A stretch of 5,493 nt of DNA from an uncultured Prevotellaceae bacterium (GTDB taxonomy: Bacteria > Bacteroidota > Bacteroidia > Bacteroidales > Muribaculaceae). Location of the stretch: positions 1-5,493 of the forward strand of contig CAMFSS010000170.1 in assembly GCA_945983195.1 (NCBI GenBank), given 5' to 3'. Every line of letters begins with the position of its first letter. The first letter of the stretch is position 1. Shown one piece after another: positions 1 to 5,493 of this stretch. Made by a program: the position numbers and the translations under genes. Under the pieces are notes generated by a model. It did not search any database. It was not told the DNA's origin and saw only the letters and a program-made list of their open reading frames with translations.

Positions 1-83
1 TTGATTTTGCTGCATTATTCAGTGAACTTCATGATGTGCAGCCGACAATTTCAATTACGCTTACAAATGAAGTGAACATATAA
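1..83 (+). CDS. 3' end of an unidentified upstream gene (partial)
   Basis: An open frame enters from the left edge (first full codon at 3) and ends at TAA 81-83, giving 26 residues that begin DFAALFSELHD and end LTNEVNI. The tail alternates hydrophobic and polar residues (TISITLTNEV), which suggests a beta strand, but no family can be recognised from so short a piece. It ends 22 bp before the antiporter start with no terminator-like hairpin between, so the two genes may be co-transcribed. It is called coding because the frame is open throughout and its stop sits just before the next ribosome binding site. This is inference; a chance open frame of 26 codons is possible. Confidence 0.55.
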   Translation, partial: DFAALFSELHDVQPTISITLTNEVNI

Positions 84-93
84 TTACAAAAAA

Positions 94-98
94 AGGGA
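94..98 (+). promoter_or_regulatory. Possible ribosome binding site of the antiporter gene
   Basis: AGGGA lies inside an A-rich run, 7 bp before the ATG at 106. It is a reasonable Shine-Dalgarno-like match. Bacteroidetes often rely little on such sites and favour A-rich leaders, which are also present here. It supports 106 as the start. Confidence 0.45.
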
Positions 99-105
99 AA
101 ATACT

Positions 106-2334
106 ATGAACATAGAAGGACTTATTGCCGACTTGGCTCTCATCTTGGTGCTTGGAGCCCTATCTACCATAATTTTCCGCAAACTAAAGCAGCCAATTGT
201 GTTGGGCTATATTGTTGCGGGCTTTCTGGTCGGTCCACATTTCACCTATTTCCCTACAATCCATAATGAGGACAACATAGAGTTCTGGGCACAAATCGGT
301 ATCATTGTGCTTTTGTTCTCACTTGGGCTTGAATTCAGCTTCAAGAAGCTGATGAACGTAGGTGGTTCAGCCATTGTTACGGCACTGATAATAGTGACGG
401 GAATGATGGGACTTGGAGTTGTGGTAGGCCATGCTCTTGATTTCAGCAGCATCAACTGCCTTTTCCTTGGCGGAATGCTGTCGATGTCGTCAACTACAAT
501 CATTATCAAGGCTTTCAGCGACTTGAATATGAATCATCGGCGTTTTGTTCCGCACGTGCTTGCTGTTCTTATCTGTGAGGATTTGTTTGCAGTGGTGATG
601 ATGGTGCTTCTATCGTCGATAGCTCTCAACAATAGTGTGCAAGGCACTGAATTGCTAATGAGCATAGCCAAATTGGTGTTTTTCCTGGTTATATGGTTCA
701 CTGTGGGAGTGTATTTAATACCTTCGTTCTTCAAGTACTCACGGAAGCTCATCAATGATGAGATATTACTCGTAGTGGCAATGGGAATGTGCTTCCTGAT
801 GGCAGTGTTCTCGGTGTATTCAGGATTTTCAATGGCACTTGGTGCCTTTGTGATGGGTTCGATACTTGCCGGGACATGCGAGGCTGAGCATATAGAACAC
901 CTTGTGAAGCCGGTGAAAGACTTGTTTGGTGCAGTGTTCTTCATTTCAGTGGGAATGATGGTTGATACAGGCATCATAGTGCATTATGCAGGGACAATAG
1001 CCATATTGTCGGTGGTAGTGGTGCTTGGCATGATACTATTTGGAACATTCGGAATGTTGGCTACGGGGCAAAGCTTGAAGATTGCCATTGAGTCGGGATT
1101 CAGCCTCACGCAAATAGGAGAATTTGCATTCATCATAGCGTCGCTCGGATTATCGCTTGGCGTACTTGAGCCGTCGCTCTACCCTATCGTAGTGGCAGTC
1201 TCTGTGATAACCACTTTTTTCACGCCCTATTTTATCAAGTTTGCCGAGCCATTCTACAATTGGCTGTTGCCGCACATTCCACAGCGCTTGCAGCTACTGC
1301 TTGAGCGATACACCAAGCAGGAAACATCGTCGGTGAGTCTTGAAAAGAGAATTTGGAAGGCCGTTCTCGGACGTTATGCATGGCGCATACTGCTCTATTC
1401 CACCCTTATAATTGCCATAGTGATAATATCAGACGCCTATTTGCTTCCATTTATGGACAATCTGGTGGGTGAAACATGGGGCGATGTAGTGACATCGGGG
1501 ATTACATTGTCGGTCATGGCACCATTTCTGCTTGCACTGTCAATGCCCACAACCAAGCGCAGTGAATGGCAGGCACTTGCAGAGAAGTCGGGAAGCCGTT
1601 CCACTATGCCGCTTGTGGCACTCAGCATATTGCGACTGATTCTGGCATTCGGACTGGTGTCGTGGTATTTGAGCAATGTATTTACGTTCACAGCCGGTAT
1701 AACTATAGGATTCGGACTTATATTCCTGATAGCAGTTTTCCTCTCAAAGAAGGTGCGTCGCCGAATGCACGAAATGGAGAAACGCTTCATCAGCAACCTC
1801 AATGAGCGTGAGCTTCGTCGCAGCGGACGCGGCAATGAAAGCATTCTAGTTTCGGACTTGCATGTGGCATATATCCGTGTTGGCTATACTTGCCCATTTG
1901 TGGGTGAGCGGCTTCGTGATTCAAATCTTCGCAAGAAGTACGGTGTGATTGTGGTGAATATTCAGCGAGGCTCGAAGCAATTCCCGATACCCAATGGAGA
2001 TATGCGTTTCTTCCCGGGTGATATGCTCGGAATTATCGGCACAGACGAACAGATACAGAAGTTGCTGCCTATAATTGAAGATGCACCCGGAAGCGAACCT
2101 GCTGAAAGTGATGAGGAAATGAAGCTTCTCCCGATTGAGGTGACTGAAAAATCGCCACTTGCGGGAAATACGGCAGCCTCAATTCGCCTCCGTGATGACT
2201 ATCAAGCCCTTCTTGTGGCAATTCAGCGAGGTGATGATGACTATATCAAGCCCGATGGTAGCGAAATTTTTGAGCCTAAAGACATACTTTGGGTGGTAGG
2301 CAATGAGGCTAAACTTACCAAGTTGTATAAATAG
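106..2334 (+). CDS. CPA2-family monovalent cation:proton antiporter with two RCK_C domains
   Basis: This is an inner-membrane antiporter of the KefB/KefC/YbaL type (CPA2), expected to exchange K+ or Na+ for H+ in pH and cation homeostasis; the ion is not decidable from sequence. Residues 1-385 form the Na+/H+ exchanger domain with about 12-13 hydrophobic segments. Family marks include LGYIVAGFLVGP (33-44), LLFSLGLEF (69-77), SMSSTTI (126-132), the likely ion-binding acidic pair E158-D159 in ICEDLFAV, the KPVKDLFGAVFF block (268-279) and QIGEFAF (336-342). Residues 420-547 hold about four further hydrophobic segments. Two RCK_C/TrkA_C-like domains follow, about 578-657 and 672-742, each with an IQRG turn and a (P)GD or PKD turn before the final strand. 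No Rossmann RCK_N domain (GxGxxG) is seen, unlike E. coli KefB/KefC, and the protein is longer than those (about 600-620 residues). The RCK_C domains suggest ligand control of transport. Family confidence is high; a Kef symbol is not justified. Confidence 0.93.
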   Translation: MNIEGLIADLALILVLGALSTIIFRKLKQPIVLGYIVAGFLVGPHFTYFPTIHNEDNIEFWAQIGIIVLLFSLGLEFSFKKLMNVGGSAIVTALIIVTGMMGLGVVVGHALDFSSINCLFLGGMLSMSSTTIIIKAFSDLNMNHRRFVPHVLAVLICEDLFAVVMMVLLSSIALNNSVQGTELLMSIAKLVFFLVIWFTVGVYLIPSFFKYSRKLINDEILLVVAMGMCFLMAVFSVYSGFSMALGAFVMGSILAGTCEAEHIEHLVKPVKDLFGAVFFISVGMMVDTGIIVHYAGTIAILSVVVVLGMILFGTFGMLATGQSLKIAIESGFSLTQIGEFAFIIASLGLSLGVLEPSLYPIVVAVSVITTFFTPYFIKFAEPFYNWLLPHIPQRLQLLLERYTKQETSSVSLEKRIWKAVLGRYAWRILLYSTLIIAIVIISDAYLLPFMDNLVGETWGDVVTSGITLSVMAPFLLALSMPTTKRSEWQALAEKSGSRSTMPLVALSILRLILAFGLVSWYLSNVFTFTAGITIGFGLIFLIAVFLSKKVRRRMHEMEKRFISNLNERELRRSGRGNESILVSDLHVAYIRVGYTCPFVGERLRDSNLRKKYGVIVVNIQRGSKQFPIPNGDMRFFPGDMLGIIGTDEQIQKLLPIIEDAPGSEPAESDEEMKLLPIEVTEKSPLAGNTAASIRLRDDYQALLVAIQRGDDDYIKPDGSEIFEPKDILWVVGNEAKLTKLYK

Positions 2335-2346
2335 ACCGGAGTCTAT
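2331..2346 (+). terminator. Weak hairpin at the antiporter stop codon, possible terminator
   Basis: ATAGAC (2331-2336) and GTCTAT (2341-2346) are perfect inverted repeats around the tetraloop CGGA, and the stem includes the TAG stop at 2332-2334. There is no T-run directly after it; the first T-rich stretch is TTTT at 2360-2363. The 6-bp stem with three A:T pairs and no U-tract makes this at best a poor intrinsic terminator, and it may be chance. Confidence 0.25.
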
Positions 2347-2407
2347 GAATTGCAAAACATTTTGTTACTTTTGGTCGTGATATAACTGAAGTCTCGCATT
2401 TTTATAT

Positions 2408-2415
2408 TAAATTTG
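2408..2415 (+). promoter_or_regulatory. Probable guaA promoter, Bacteroidetes -7 element
   Basis: TAAATTTG matches the Bacteroidetes -7 consensus TAnnTTTG at every fixed position. It would start transcription near 2420, leaving a leader of about 25-30 nt before the guaA ATG. The -33 partner (TTTG about 20 bp upstream) is not present at the expected place; TTTG occurs only at 2361-2364 and 2370-2373, too far away. The 113-bp gap after the antiporter supports a separate guaA promoter. Confidence 0.5.
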
Positions 2416-2447
2416 CAACACAAATAATAACCTCATAGAAATTATTC

Positions 2448-3971
2448 ATGCAAGAGAAGATTATTATCTTAGATTTCGGCTCACAGACGACACAGCTAAT
2501 TGGCCGCAGAGTTCGTGAGTTGAACATGTATTGCGAGATTGTTCCCTACAACAAATTCCCACATGGCGATGAGTCGGTGATAGGAGTTATCCTGTCGGGA
2601 AGTCCTTTCTCAGTCTACGACGAGAAGGCTTTCAAAGTGGATTTGAGCAATATCCGTGGTAAATATCCGCTACTCGGAATATGCTATGGCGCACAGTTTA
2701 TGGCTTATACAAATGGCGGAAAAGTGGAGCCGGCAGGCACACGCGAATACGGTCGTGCCAACCTCTCACAATTCGACTGCGAGAATCCACTCCTAAAGGG
2801 TGTGAGCGAGAACTCACAGGTGTGGATGAGCCATGGTGACACCATTACCGCGATTCCCGACAATTTCAAGATTATCGCTTCAACCGATAAGGTAGCTGTG
2901 GCTGCCTATCAGGCTGTGGGCGAAAAGCTGTGGGGCGTACAGTTCCACCCTGAAGTGTTCCACTCGGTCGACGGCACACAGATTCTCAAGAATTTTGTGG
3001 TTGATATTTGCGGTGGAAAGCAGGACTGGAGCGCAGCATCGTTCATAGAGAGCACGGTGGCGCAGCTAAAGGCGCAGCTTGGCAACGACAAAGTGGTGCT
3101 TGGACTTAGTGGCGGTGTGGATTCGTCGGTTGCAGCAGTGCTTCTTAACCGAGCAATCGGCAAGAACCTCACCTGCATTTTTGTAGACCACGGAATGCTT
3201 CGCAAAAACGAGTTCAAGAATGTGCTTCATGATTATGAGTGCCTTGGGCTAAACGTTATTGGCGTAGATGCGAGCGCAAAGTTCTTCAGCGAACTTGCCG
3301 GCGTTACCGAGCCTGAGCGCAAGCGTAAAATCATAGGCAAGGGATTCATCGACGTGTTTGATGCCGAGGCACATAAGATTGAGGATGTGAAGTGGCTTGC
3401 GCAAGGAACAATCTATCCCGACTGCATAGAGTCGCTTTCGATTACGGGAACTACCATAAAGAGCCATCACAATGTAGGTGGACTACCTGAGAAGATGAAC
3501 CTGAAGCTCTGTGAGCCTTTGCGCCTGCTCTTCAAGGACGAGGTTCGCAGTGTGGGCCGTGAGCTTGGAATGCCGGAGCATCTAATCAAGCGTCACCCAT
3601 TCCCGGGACCGGGCTTGGCTGTGCGTATCCTGGGTGACATTACACCCGAGAAGGTGCGAATCCTGCAGGATGCCGACGACATCTTCATTCAGGGACTGCG
3701 TGATTGGGGACTTTACGACCAGGTTTGGCAGGCAGGAGTTGTGCTTCTGCCAGTGCAGAGCGTTGGCGTGATGGGCGATGAGCGTACATACGAGCGGGCT
3801 GTGGCACTCCGTGCAGTGACGAGCACAGATGCAATGACCGCAGACTGGGCACATCTTCCCTACGACTTTATGGCAAAGGTGAGCAACGACATCATCAACA
3901 AGGTGAAGGGCGTGAACCGCGTTTGCTACGACATCAGTTCAAAGCCACCTGCAACTATCGAGTGGGAATAA
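2448..3971 (+). CDS. guaA: GMP synthetase, glutamine-hydrolysing
   Basis: GuaA converts XMP to GMP using ATP and glutamine-derived ammonia, the last step of cytosolic guanine nucleotide synthesis. The N-terminal class I glutamine amidotransferase domain (about 1-190) shows the nucleophile C79 in GICYGAQ and the H167/E169 pair in FHPEV. The ATP pyrophosphatase domain has the PP-loop SGGVDSS (221-227), followed by FVDHGMLR (245-252). The dimerisation/XMP-binding domain shows HHNVGGLP (340-347), HPFPGPGLAVRILG (383-396) and the conserved end SKPPATIEWE. Its 507 residues match the usual length in Bacteroidales and all key residues are present, so it should be functional. The ATG at 2448 gives the typical MQEKIIILDFG start; no clear Shine-Dalgarno is visible, as is common in this phylum. 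The gene probably has its own promoter just upstream. A tyrosine recombinase begins 236 bp beyond its stop, so the 3' end of this gene is a likely integration site whose C-terminal codons have been kept or restored by the insertion. Confidence 0.98.
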   Translation: MQEKIIILDFGSQTTQLIGRRVRELNMYCEIVPYNKFPHGDESVIGVILSGSPFSVYDEKAFKVDLSNIRGKYPLLGICYGAQFMAYTNGGKVEPAGTREYGRANLSQFDCENPLLKGVSENSQVWMSHGDTITAIPDNFKIIASTDKVAVAAYQAVGEKLWGVQFHPEVFHSVDGTQILKNFVVDICGGKQDWSAASFIESTVAQLKAQLGNDKVVLGLSGGVDSSVAAVLLNRAIGKNLTCIFVDHGMLRKNEFKNVLHDYECLGLNVIGVDASAKFFSELAGVTEPERKRKIIGKGFIDVFDAEAHKIEDVKWLAQGTIYPDCIESLSITGTTIKSHHNVGGLPEKMNLKLCEPLRLLFKDEVRSVGRELGMPEHLIKRHPFPGPGLAVRILGDITPEKVRILQDADDIFIQGLRDWGLYDQVWQAGVVLLPVQSVGVMGDERTYERAVALRAVTSTDAMTADWAHLPYDFMAKVSNDIINKVKGVNRVCYDISSKPPATIEWE

Positions 3972-3990
3972 TTGGTAGTGGGAAATCGAG
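3957..3990 (+). repeat. Short direct repeats around the guaA stop, candidate attachment-site region
   Basis: AGTGGGAA occurs at 3961-3968 (last guaA codons) and again at 3977-3984, 16 bp apart, with the TAA stop between. ATCGAG also occurs twice, at 3957-3962 and 3985-3990, so the two copies have the order ATCGAG-AGTGGGAA (sharing AG) then AGTGGGAA-ATCGAG. The repeats are seen directly. That they belong to the recombinase attachment site is inference from their position at the guaA end. The far attachment site lies outside the window, so the core cannot be defined. Confidence 0.35.
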
Positions 3991-4054
3991 AAGTCTGCCC
4001 TAGACGGGCAATATCCTCAAAAAGCCCACAACTCAATCATTATAAAATATTTAG

Positions 4055-4102
4055 AGCCGCAAAGTGTCAGATTGTTGATGCACATGCGGCTTTATTGTTT
4101 TT
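4055..4102 (+). terminator. Probable intrinsic terminator downstream of guaA
   Basis: AGCCGCA (4055-4061) pairs perfectly with TGCGGCT (4085-4091), and GTG (4064-4066) can pair with CAC (4081-4083) inside the loop. A T-rich tract (TTTATTGTTTTT, 4091-4102) follows at once. The stem is G/C-rich while the surroundings are A/T-rich, as expected for a terminator. It lies 83 bp past the guaA stop and 106 bp before the recombinase start, so it would end guaA transcription and insulate the recombinase gene. The loop is large, so efficiency may be moderate. Confidence 0.6.
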
Positions 4103-4119
4103 AGTGATAATTTGGAAAA

Positions 4120-4150
4120 CTGCCCCTAATTCCTGCCCCTGCATACCCCT
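4120..4150 (+). repeat. Clustered CTGCCCCT / CCCCT direct repeats before the recombinase gene
   Basis: CTGCCCCT occurs at 4120-4127 and 4133-4140, 13 bp apart, and a third, shorter copy, TACCCCT, ends at 4150. These C-rich blocks stand out in an A/T-rich stretch. Their place between the presumed attachment site and the recombinase start fits arm-type recombinase binding sites or an operator for the recombinase gene. That role is inference only; the repeats are seen directly. Confidence 0.4.
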
Positions 4151-4193
4151 ACTTTGTGACACTATTTTACGGTCAAAAAGTTTAATCAATAAT

Positions 4194-4198
4194 AGGTG
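4194..4198 (+). promoter_or_regulatory. Possible ribosome binding site of the recombinase gene
   Basis: AGGTG lies 9 bp before the ATG at 4208. An in-frame TAG at 4193-4195 bars any longer start except a GTG at 4196-4198 that overlaps this site, so ATG 4208 is the best start. No convincing -33/-7 promoter pair is visible upstream. Confidence 0.4.
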
Positions 4199-4207
4199 TA
4201 TCACATT

Positions 4208-5493
4208 ATGGCAGTAAAGTTTACTTTTAATTTGAAAGAACCTCAAAGCGAGGAATCTTTGCTAATGCTAATTTGCAGATGGGACAGTCAGCCAATTAAG
4301 CTCAGTACAAGGCAAAGAGTATTTGTTGCGACTTGGAATAACAAGAAGCAGTTGTGTATAACGAGTAAAGAGTTGTTCCCTCCGAGGATAAATCGTCATA
4401 GTAAATCGGTTAATAGCTTTCTAGAGCGACTGTCTTCCAAGCTAATCGATTATTATAATGAAAATTATTTAAGTTCAACTTCTGTATTACAGGCAAAGAA
4501 TTCAATTAAGAGTCTTATCGATAGTCTTGTAGAGAATGATAGGATAGAGGATGAGAAGAAGAAAGTTACTCCAATACATTTTTTTGAAGAATATATTGCG
4601 AAGAAACGTATAGACCCACATACAGGGAGGTACATTTCTGACCGAACCAAAGTTCATCAAAAAACTGTTATTCATCGTCTCAAAGCTTTCCTTGCAGACA
4701 ACAATCTTCCAGATGACTTCTCTGTGTTTACTTCAAGCAAGTTTGACAGACTGTACACTGAGTGGTGCTACTCTGTCAAGAAGTACAGACAAAATACGGT
4801 TTATGCAACTTATGGAGTCCTCAAACCTTTCTTGAATGCTGCAAAGGAAGAAGGTATTGATGTTGGTGACAGCTATAAGAACCTAAAGGGTAAGTGTGTT
4901 GATGTGGATGCTATCTATTTGACAGAAGAAGAGATAGAACGAATATATAAACTCAACATTTCAAAACTTATGGATGAAGGAGAGATAGACAGAAAATCAA
5001 CTATTGAACGAACAAGGGATTTGTTTATTATAGCATGTTGGACAGGTTTGCGACGTAGTGACATAAATCGTTTGGAGAAAGCGACATTCAACTTGAAAGA
5101 TAAGACCATAACCACTACAGCAGAAAAGACAAAACGGCCTGTGATAATACCGATGCATCCTATGGTAATGGCGATCTGGAAGAAGTATAATGGCAGGTTC
5201 CCTCATTTAGGTGATAAGGGTAAGACTAATAATCATCTACGTGAGTGTGCTCGACATGCAGGCATTGATGATGAAGTAAGGATAGTGGAGAATCGAGCTG
5301 GAAAAGCTACTACTTTAATCTATCAAAAGTATCAGTTGGTAGGTATGCACACTGGTCGTAGAAGCTTTGCCACTAACATGTATAAGCGTAGATTCCCAAC
5401 CATCGCAATTATGCGTCTAACAGGGCATACTACGGAAACTAACTTCCTTAAATATATAAAAGTTACGCCAGAGGAAAATGCTGCAATGATGGC
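4208..5493 (+). CDS. Tyrosine recombinase / phage-type integrase (3' end cut by window edge)
   Basis: This is a site-specific recombinase that would integrate and excise the element through a covalent tyrosine-DNA intermediate. The frame is open for 428 codons up to the right edge. Residues about 5-85 resemble the Bacteroidetes arm-DNA-binding domain (QPIKLSTRQRVFVATWN, 28-44). Residues about 122-212 resemble the SAM-like core-binding domain (PIHFFEEYIAKK). The catalytic domain starts near 236 and shows R282 in TGLRRSD, K307 in EKTKRPV, H381 and R384 in HTGRRSFATN, H407 in LTGHTT and the nucleophile Y416 in FLKYIK, nine residues after H407 as in XerD-like enzymes. All catalytic residues are present, so only a short tail is missing and the enzyme looks active. 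Arginine codons AGA/AGG make up 14 of 31, unlike guaA (1 of 21), which suggests transfer. An excisionase or other partner is not in view. The exact integrase subfamily is not determined. Confidence 0.93.
   Translation, partial: MAVKFTFNLKEPQSEESLLMLICRWDSQPIKLSTRQRVFVATWNNKKQLCITSKELFPPRINRHSKSVNSFLERLSSKLIDYYNENYLSSTSVLQAKNSIKSLIDSLVENDRIEDEKKKVTPIHFFEEYIAKKRIDPHTGRYISDRTKVHQKTVIHRLKAFLADNNLPDDFSVFTSSKFDRLYTEWCYSVKKYRQNTVYATYGVLKPFLNAAKEEGIDVGDSYKNLKGKCVDVDAIYLTEEEIERIYKLNISKLMDEGEIDRKSTIERTRDLFIIACWTGLRRSDINRLEKATFNLKDKTITTTAEKTKRPVIIPMHPMVMAIWKKYNGRFPHLGDKGKTNNHLRECARHAGIDDEVRIVENRAGKATTLIYQKYQLVGMHTGRRSFATNMYKRRFPTIAIMRLTGHTTETNFLKYIKVTPEENAAMM

Larger units (their letters stand above)
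3972..5493 (+). mobile_element. guaA-side end of an integrated element (genomic island or ICE), right part outside the window
   Basis: Everything after the guaA stop is read as element DNA: a non-coding stretch of 236 bp, then a tyrosine recombinase reading away from guaA. Support comes from the position (the guaA 3' end is a known island hot spot), the intact recombinase, and a change in base and arginine-codon use from guaA to the recombinase. The exact left boundary is uncertain and may lie within the last codons of guaA. No transfer or cargo genes are in view, so the kind of element (island, ICE, mobilizable element or prophage) cannot be told. Confidence 0.65.

Noticed and set aside
534..977. 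Antisense open frame of 147 codons within the antiporter gene
   Set aside because: It is fully inside a well-supported gene on the other strand, and its product has low-complexity, shadow-like composition with no family features. The other antisense frames within the antiporter gene, guaA and the recombinase gene were rejected likewise.
1566..1805. 79-codon + strand frame inside the antiporter gene
   Set aside because: Out-of-frame shadow of the conserved antiporter coding sequence, with no own ribosome binding site or recognisable product.
3996..4010. Small hairpin TGCCC-TAGAC-GGGCA after guaA
   Set aside because: The stem is only 5 bp and no T-tract follows. GTGGG 3978-3982 with CCCAC 4025-4029 could enclose it, but the loop asymmetry is large and this is likely chance.
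4063..4163. 7-bp inverted repeat AGTGTCA (4063-4069) / TGACACT (4157-4163)
   Set aside because: A 7-bp match in a region of about 240 bp is not striking, and the left copy lies inside the terminator hairpin loop.
4153..4184. Possible recombinase promoter with TTTG at 4153-4156 as -33 element
   Set aside because: No TAnnTTTG follows at the expected distance; the nearest sequence around 4177-4184 matches too few consensus positions.
3972..4217. Open frame of 81 codons on the + strand between guaA and the recombinase
   Set aside because: It begins at a non-standard ATT directly after the guaA stop, runs through the terminator-like hairpin and C-rich repeats, overlaps the recombinase start, and encodes no recognisable protein.

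Overview
The window comes from a Bacteroidales chromosome. The GMP synthetase reads like Bacteroides/Muribaculaceae GuaA, the guaA promoter region carries a perfect Bacteroidetes-type -7 element (TAnnTTTG), and ribosome binding sites are weak and A/T-rich. The family within Bacteroidales cannot be fixed from this sequence alone.

Layout, all on the + strand: (1) positions 1-83 are the last codons of an unidentified upstream gene; (2) 106-2334 encode a 742-residue CPA2-type monovalent cation:proton antiporter with two C-terminal RCK_C/TrkA_C domains; (3) 2335-2447 are a short intergenic region with a possible weak hairpin and the guaA promoter; (4) 2448-3971 are a complete guaA; (5) 3972-4207 are a non-coding stretch with repeats around the guaA stop codon, an intrinsic-terminator-like hairpin and a cluster of CCCCT repeats; (6) 4208 to the right edge encode a tyrosine recombinase that has every catalytic residue and is cut only in its last residues by the window end.

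The first two complete genes look like ordinary chromosomal housekeeping or physiology genes. The main point of interest is the junction after guaA. A tyrosine recombinase begins 236 bp past the guaA stop, reads away from guaA, is visibly more A+T-rich, and uses AGA/AGG for 14 of 31 arginines against 1 of 21 in guaA. The 3' end of guaA is a known integration hot spot for genomic islands, so this is most simply read as the guaA-side end of an integrated element, with the cargo beyond the right edge. GuaA keeps its full conserved C-terminus, so the insertion has not disrupted it. No defence system, CRISPR array, RNA gene or clearly new system is visible here; if there is one, it probably lies in the island to the right.
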